A stretch of DNA of 64,000 bases from an uncultured Clostridia bacterium (GTDB lineage Bacteria; Bacillota; Clostridia; Christensenellales; CAG-138), in contig CALVWJ010000003.1 of assembly GCA_944366945.1 (NCBI GenBank), forward strand, positions 62,001 through 126,000, given 5' to 3'. Positions 61,631 to 64,000 of this stretch are shown one piece after another (position 1 is the stretch's first letter; each line of letters opens with the position of its first letter). Under the pieces are notes generated by a model, which ran no database searches, was not told the DNA's origin, and worked only from the letters and a program-made list of their open reading frames with translations. Both the position numbers and the translations under genes were made by a program.

Positions 61631-63013
61631 ATGGTTAGGCTATGCGAATTGGTTCGCTGCCCGGAAAAGTACGCAGGCACCGTATCGGTTGCCGGCTGGA
61701 TTAAGACCGCGCGTGCGAGCAAGACCATCGGTTTCATTGAACTGATGGACGGCACCTGCTTTAAAACCGTTCAAGTAGTGTATGAGCAGGATCAAATTGA
61801 AGATGCACTTAAGCGCGCGTTCAATACCGGCTGTGCAATTTCCGTTAAAGGCGAACTCGTGCTTACCCCGGATGCACCGCAGCCCTTTGAGATTAAAGCG
61901 GAAACCATTGCGATTGAAGGCGAATGCCCAAGTGATTATCCGCTCCAAAAAAAGCGTCATTCTCTTGAATATCTGCGCACCATTCAACATTTGCGTCCCC
62001 GCACAAACACGTTCCAGGCAGTATTCCGGGTACGTTCGGTTGTAGCGCAGGCGATTCACCAGTTTTTTGATGCGCGCGGCTTCCTCTATGTGCATACGCC
62101 CATTCTTACCGCAAGTGACTGCGAAGGCGCGGGCGAAATGTTCCGCGTAACGACCCTGGATCCCCTCGATCCGCCTCGCACGGAAGATGGCGCCGTGGAT
62201 TTCACCAAGGATTTCTTTGGCACTGCCGCGAACCTTACCGTAAGCGGCCAGCTCTATGGCGAAGCGTTTGCATTGGCATTCCGGGATATTTATACTTTTG
62301 GCCCCACCTTCCGCGCGGAGTATTCGTTTACTGCGCGCCACGCGGCAGAGTTCTGGATGATCGAACCGGAGATGGCGTTCTGCGATCTGGCAGGCGATAT
62401 GGATGTTGCGGAGGCGATGGTGAAACACATCATCCGCACGGTGATGGAGCGCTGCCCAGATGAACTGAAGTTTTTCAACCAGTATGTGGATAAAGGGCTG
62501 ATTGAGCGGCTTGAGAATGTAGTGAACAGCGAATTTGCCCGCATAACCTATACTGAGGCCGTAGAATTGCTCAAGAAGGCGGACGTTGCGTTCAAGTATC
62601 CCGTTGAATGGGGCTGCGATCTGCAAACCGAGCATGAACGCTACATCGCGGAGCAGGTATACAAAAAGCCCGTATTTGTGACGGATTATCCCAAGGACAT
62701 CAAAGCGTTTTATATGCGCATGAACGATGATGGGAAAACCGTTGCGGCCGCGGATTTGCTCGTGCCCGGCGTGGGGGAAATCATCGGCGGCAGCCAGCGT
62801 GAAGAGCGGCTGGATGTGCTCCAGAAGCGCATTGAAGAACTTAACATGGATCTTTCGGATTATGGATGGTATCTGGAGCTGCGTAAGTTTGGCGGTGTAC
62901 AGCATGCGGGATATGGCTTGGGCTTTGAACGTATGGTAATGTATGTAACCGGCATGGCGAACATTCGGGACGTTTTACCCTTCCCGCGCACCACTGGAAG
63001 CCTTGAAATGTAA
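61631..63013 (+). CDS. asnS: Asparaginyl-tRNA synthetase
   Basis: The protein has 460 residues with GGAGGG 5 nt upstream. An OB-fold anticodon-binding domain ([20 protein letters not shown] near residue 18-37) is followed by the class II core: motif 1 near [19 protein letters not shown], motif 2 [20 protein letters not shown] near residue 225, and motif 3 [15 protein letters not shown] near 435. It loads tRNA with asparagine. Motif 2 usually reads FRAENSNT in this family; here it is FRAEYSFT. An insert after residue 170 ([12 protein letters not shown]) occurs in many Clostridial homologues. Confidence 0.93.
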   Translation: MVRLCELVRCPEKYAGTVSVAGWIKTARASKTIGFIELMDGTCFKTVQVVYEQDQIEDALKRAFNTGCAISVKGELVLTPDAPQPFEIKAETIAIEGECPSDYPLQKKRHSLEYLRTIQHLRPRTNTFQAVFRVRSVVAQAIHQFFDARGFLYVHTPILTASDCEGAGEMFRVTTLDPLDPPRTEDGAVDFTKDFFGTAANLTVSGQLYGEAFALAFRDIYTFGPTFRAEYSFTARHAAEFWMIEPEMAFCDLAGDMDVAEAMVKHIIRTVMERCPDELKFFNQYVDKGLIERLENVVNSEFARITYTEAVELLKKADVAFKYPVEWGCDLQTEHERYIAEQVYKKPVFVTDYPKDIKAFYMRMNDDGKTVAAADLLVPGVGEIIGGSQREERLDVLQKRIEELNMDLSDYGWYLELRKFGGVQHAGYGLGFERMVMYVTGMANIRDVLPFPRTTGSLEM

Positions 63014-63065
63014 GAAACGGGGAGCAGTGAAACGGCGTGAAAACAAGATGCCTTCGAGCATGAAA

Positions 63066-63091
63066 GAAGTGGCGAAAGCCACTTCTTTGCG
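63066..63091 (+). terminator. Rho-independent terminator of asnS
   Basis: GAAGTGGC and GCCACTTC pair around a GAAA tetraloop, followed by TTTG, 50 bp after the asnS stop. The core is the same as in the ior operon terminator at 21596. Confidence 0.8.
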
Positions 63092-63389
63092 TTTTGGAAA
63101 AAAACATTGCGCCTGCGGCATATCCGACTACACACAAGGGTCATTTAATGAATGCTTTCAAGAACCGCGCTGCTGGCTCCTTGAGGCAATCCGCCTTGCA
63201 AGGCTAAACTCGATGCAAGAAGGCAGGAATGTTACACGCAATTGCCAAGGGAGCTTTTGATGCACTGAACAGCGTGGAAGTAGGCCGCCTTTTTTGCGTT
63301 GTTGTTTTTTCTGCCCCTTGCGATGAATAGGTATATTATTGAAATACTGGGAAATAATAGAATCAAAATTCATCTCAAGGGGGATCGAT
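63092..63389. other. Intergenic region before the last gene
   Basis: About 300 bp without a supported gene. It should contain the promoter of the gene starting at 63390; no clear consensus pair was found. Confidence 0.4.
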
Positions 63390-64000
63390 ATGAATCTGGA
63401 TACAGGTTTGACCGCCGCGCTGCCTGCAGGCATGCCATCTTCCAGTGCGGCGGGCCGTACAGGCTGGCAGAGTGGCGAGGAAACGCTGCTTTTTAACGAA
63501 GTAGCAAACGGGCGTGCAGAAGGACTTCCGCTCAAAGCCGTATTTGAACGCGTTGCAGAAAAAACGGGGAGAAAGCCGAACAGCATACGCAATTATTATT
63601 ATGCACGCGTAAAAGAAGGTGGAGCTGCCGCCTCTGGCGCATTCCATAGCGCAGCTTTTGTACCATTCAGCGAAGAAGAGATGCGCGCCCTGCTGCGCAC
63701 AGTGCTCACCGAACAGGCAAAAGGCACTTCCGTGCGCGCCTGTACGCTCTGCATGGGGCAGGGAGATACCAAAACAATGCTGCGCTATCAAAACAAATAC
63801 CGTTCTTTGATCCGTACCAATCCGAATCTCGTGCGCCAGGTGCTCGAAGAGCTTTCAGAGGAAGGCGTCCCTGCCTTTGATCCATATTCTGCAAAGCCCT
63901 CACGCAGGGGACAAAGGGGAAAGCGTGGAGCAAGCGGCATAGCAAACCTTGCAAGCGAGGCTGCCGAGGCGCTTGCCCATGTAAAAGGGGTAGACGCAGC
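63390..64000 (+). CDS. Unknown protein, possibly DNA-binding (3' end cut off by window)
   Basis: ATG 63390 has AAGGGGG 7 nt upstream, and the frame stays open to the right edge (203 codons). Near residues 29-70 the pattern WQSGEETLLFNEVANGRAEG to TGRKPNSIRNYYYARVKEG looks like a helix-rich SANT/RsfA-like DNA-binding module. A second helical part (FSEEEMRALLRTVLTEQAKG, VRACTLCMGQGDTKTMLRYQ) follows, and then a basic stretch (SRRGQRGKRGASG). Such proteins occur in Clostridia without assigned function. The end lies outside the window. Confidence 0.7.
   Translation, partial: MNLDTGLTAALPAGMPSSSAAGRTGWQSGEETLLFNEVANGRAEGLPLKAVFERVAEKTGRKPNSIRNYYYARVKEGGAAASGAFHSAAFVPFSEEEMRALLRTVLTEQAKGTSVRACTLCMGQGDTKTMLRYQNKYRSLIRTNPNLVRQVLEELSEEGVPAFDPYSAKPSRRGQRGKRGASGIANLASEAAEALAHVKGVDA

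Noticed and set aside
61640..62905. 421-codon minus-strand frame
   Set aside because: Antisense to asnS, with no start signal or family features.

Overview
The window reads as chromosomal DNA of a Gram-positive anaerobe of the Bacillota, most likely class Clostridia. The grounds are AGGAGG-type ribosome binding sites before almost every gene, TTG and GTG starts, a T-box leader, a class III fructose-1,6-bisphosphatase, many lipoproteins, a ferredoxin-dependent indolepyruvate oxidoreductase and a selenium-dependent molybdenum hydroxylase cluster. The species cannot be named from the sequence. No rRNA, tRNA, CRISPR array, transposase or phage gene was seen.

Region 1 (1-13.8 kb) is accessory in character. 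It starts with a translationally coupled unit, all on the minus strand: two membrane proteins, an ABC ATPase and a secreted repeat protein that runs off the left edge. Four related lipoproteins follow (3.3-9.1 kb), two of which share a nearly identical 519-bp 3' end. Next come a peptidoglycan-binding-domain protein, a small secreted protein, and an ECF-type sigma factor with a membrane-anchored partner. The region ends with two damaged genes: an XRE regulator broken by a 10-bp tandem duplication, and a class D sortase with two single-base frameshifts.

Region 2 (14.1-21.6 kb) is the most striking. A consensus promoter leads into a T-box riboswitch and then an operon of acyl/aryl-CoA ligase, iorA, iorB, phenylacetate-CoA ligase, a double-ACT protein and an aminotransferase. 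These enzymes could degrade aromatic amino acids. A T-box, however, switches genes on when a tRNA is uncharged, so I infer that the operon runs in the reductive direction and makes aromatic amino acids, probably including tyrosine, from arylacetates.

Region 3 (22-33.3 kb) holds fbp, nfo and a six-gene minus-strand operon for the cell surface (L,D-transpeptidase, VanX-type peptidase, lipoprotein, MBOAT O-acetyltransferase, AlgJ/AlgX-like protein, GNAT). Upstream of that operon lies a pair of CobW-type metallochaperone GTPases, one with a His-rich linker and one fused to a TIGR03943-like domain. A MATE transporter at 33.7 kb appears broken by a small deletion.

Region 4 (35-46.2 kb) is a purine/selenium cluster. 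ssnA, ygfK, xdh and possibly deoC lie on the minus strand, and a YheO-type regulator, ygeY and ygeW on the plus strand, around a divergent promoter region.

Region 5 (46.5-64 kb) is mixed: a small membrane protein, a lipoprotein, a two-component system, an Eis-like acetyltransferase, an NhaC antiporter, a PHP phosphatase, a YbaK deacylase, a GNAT, an HD hydrolase, an MtaD-type deaminase, a protein with a degenerate glycerate-kinase-like domain, an unknown protein, asnS, and a partial gene at the right edge.
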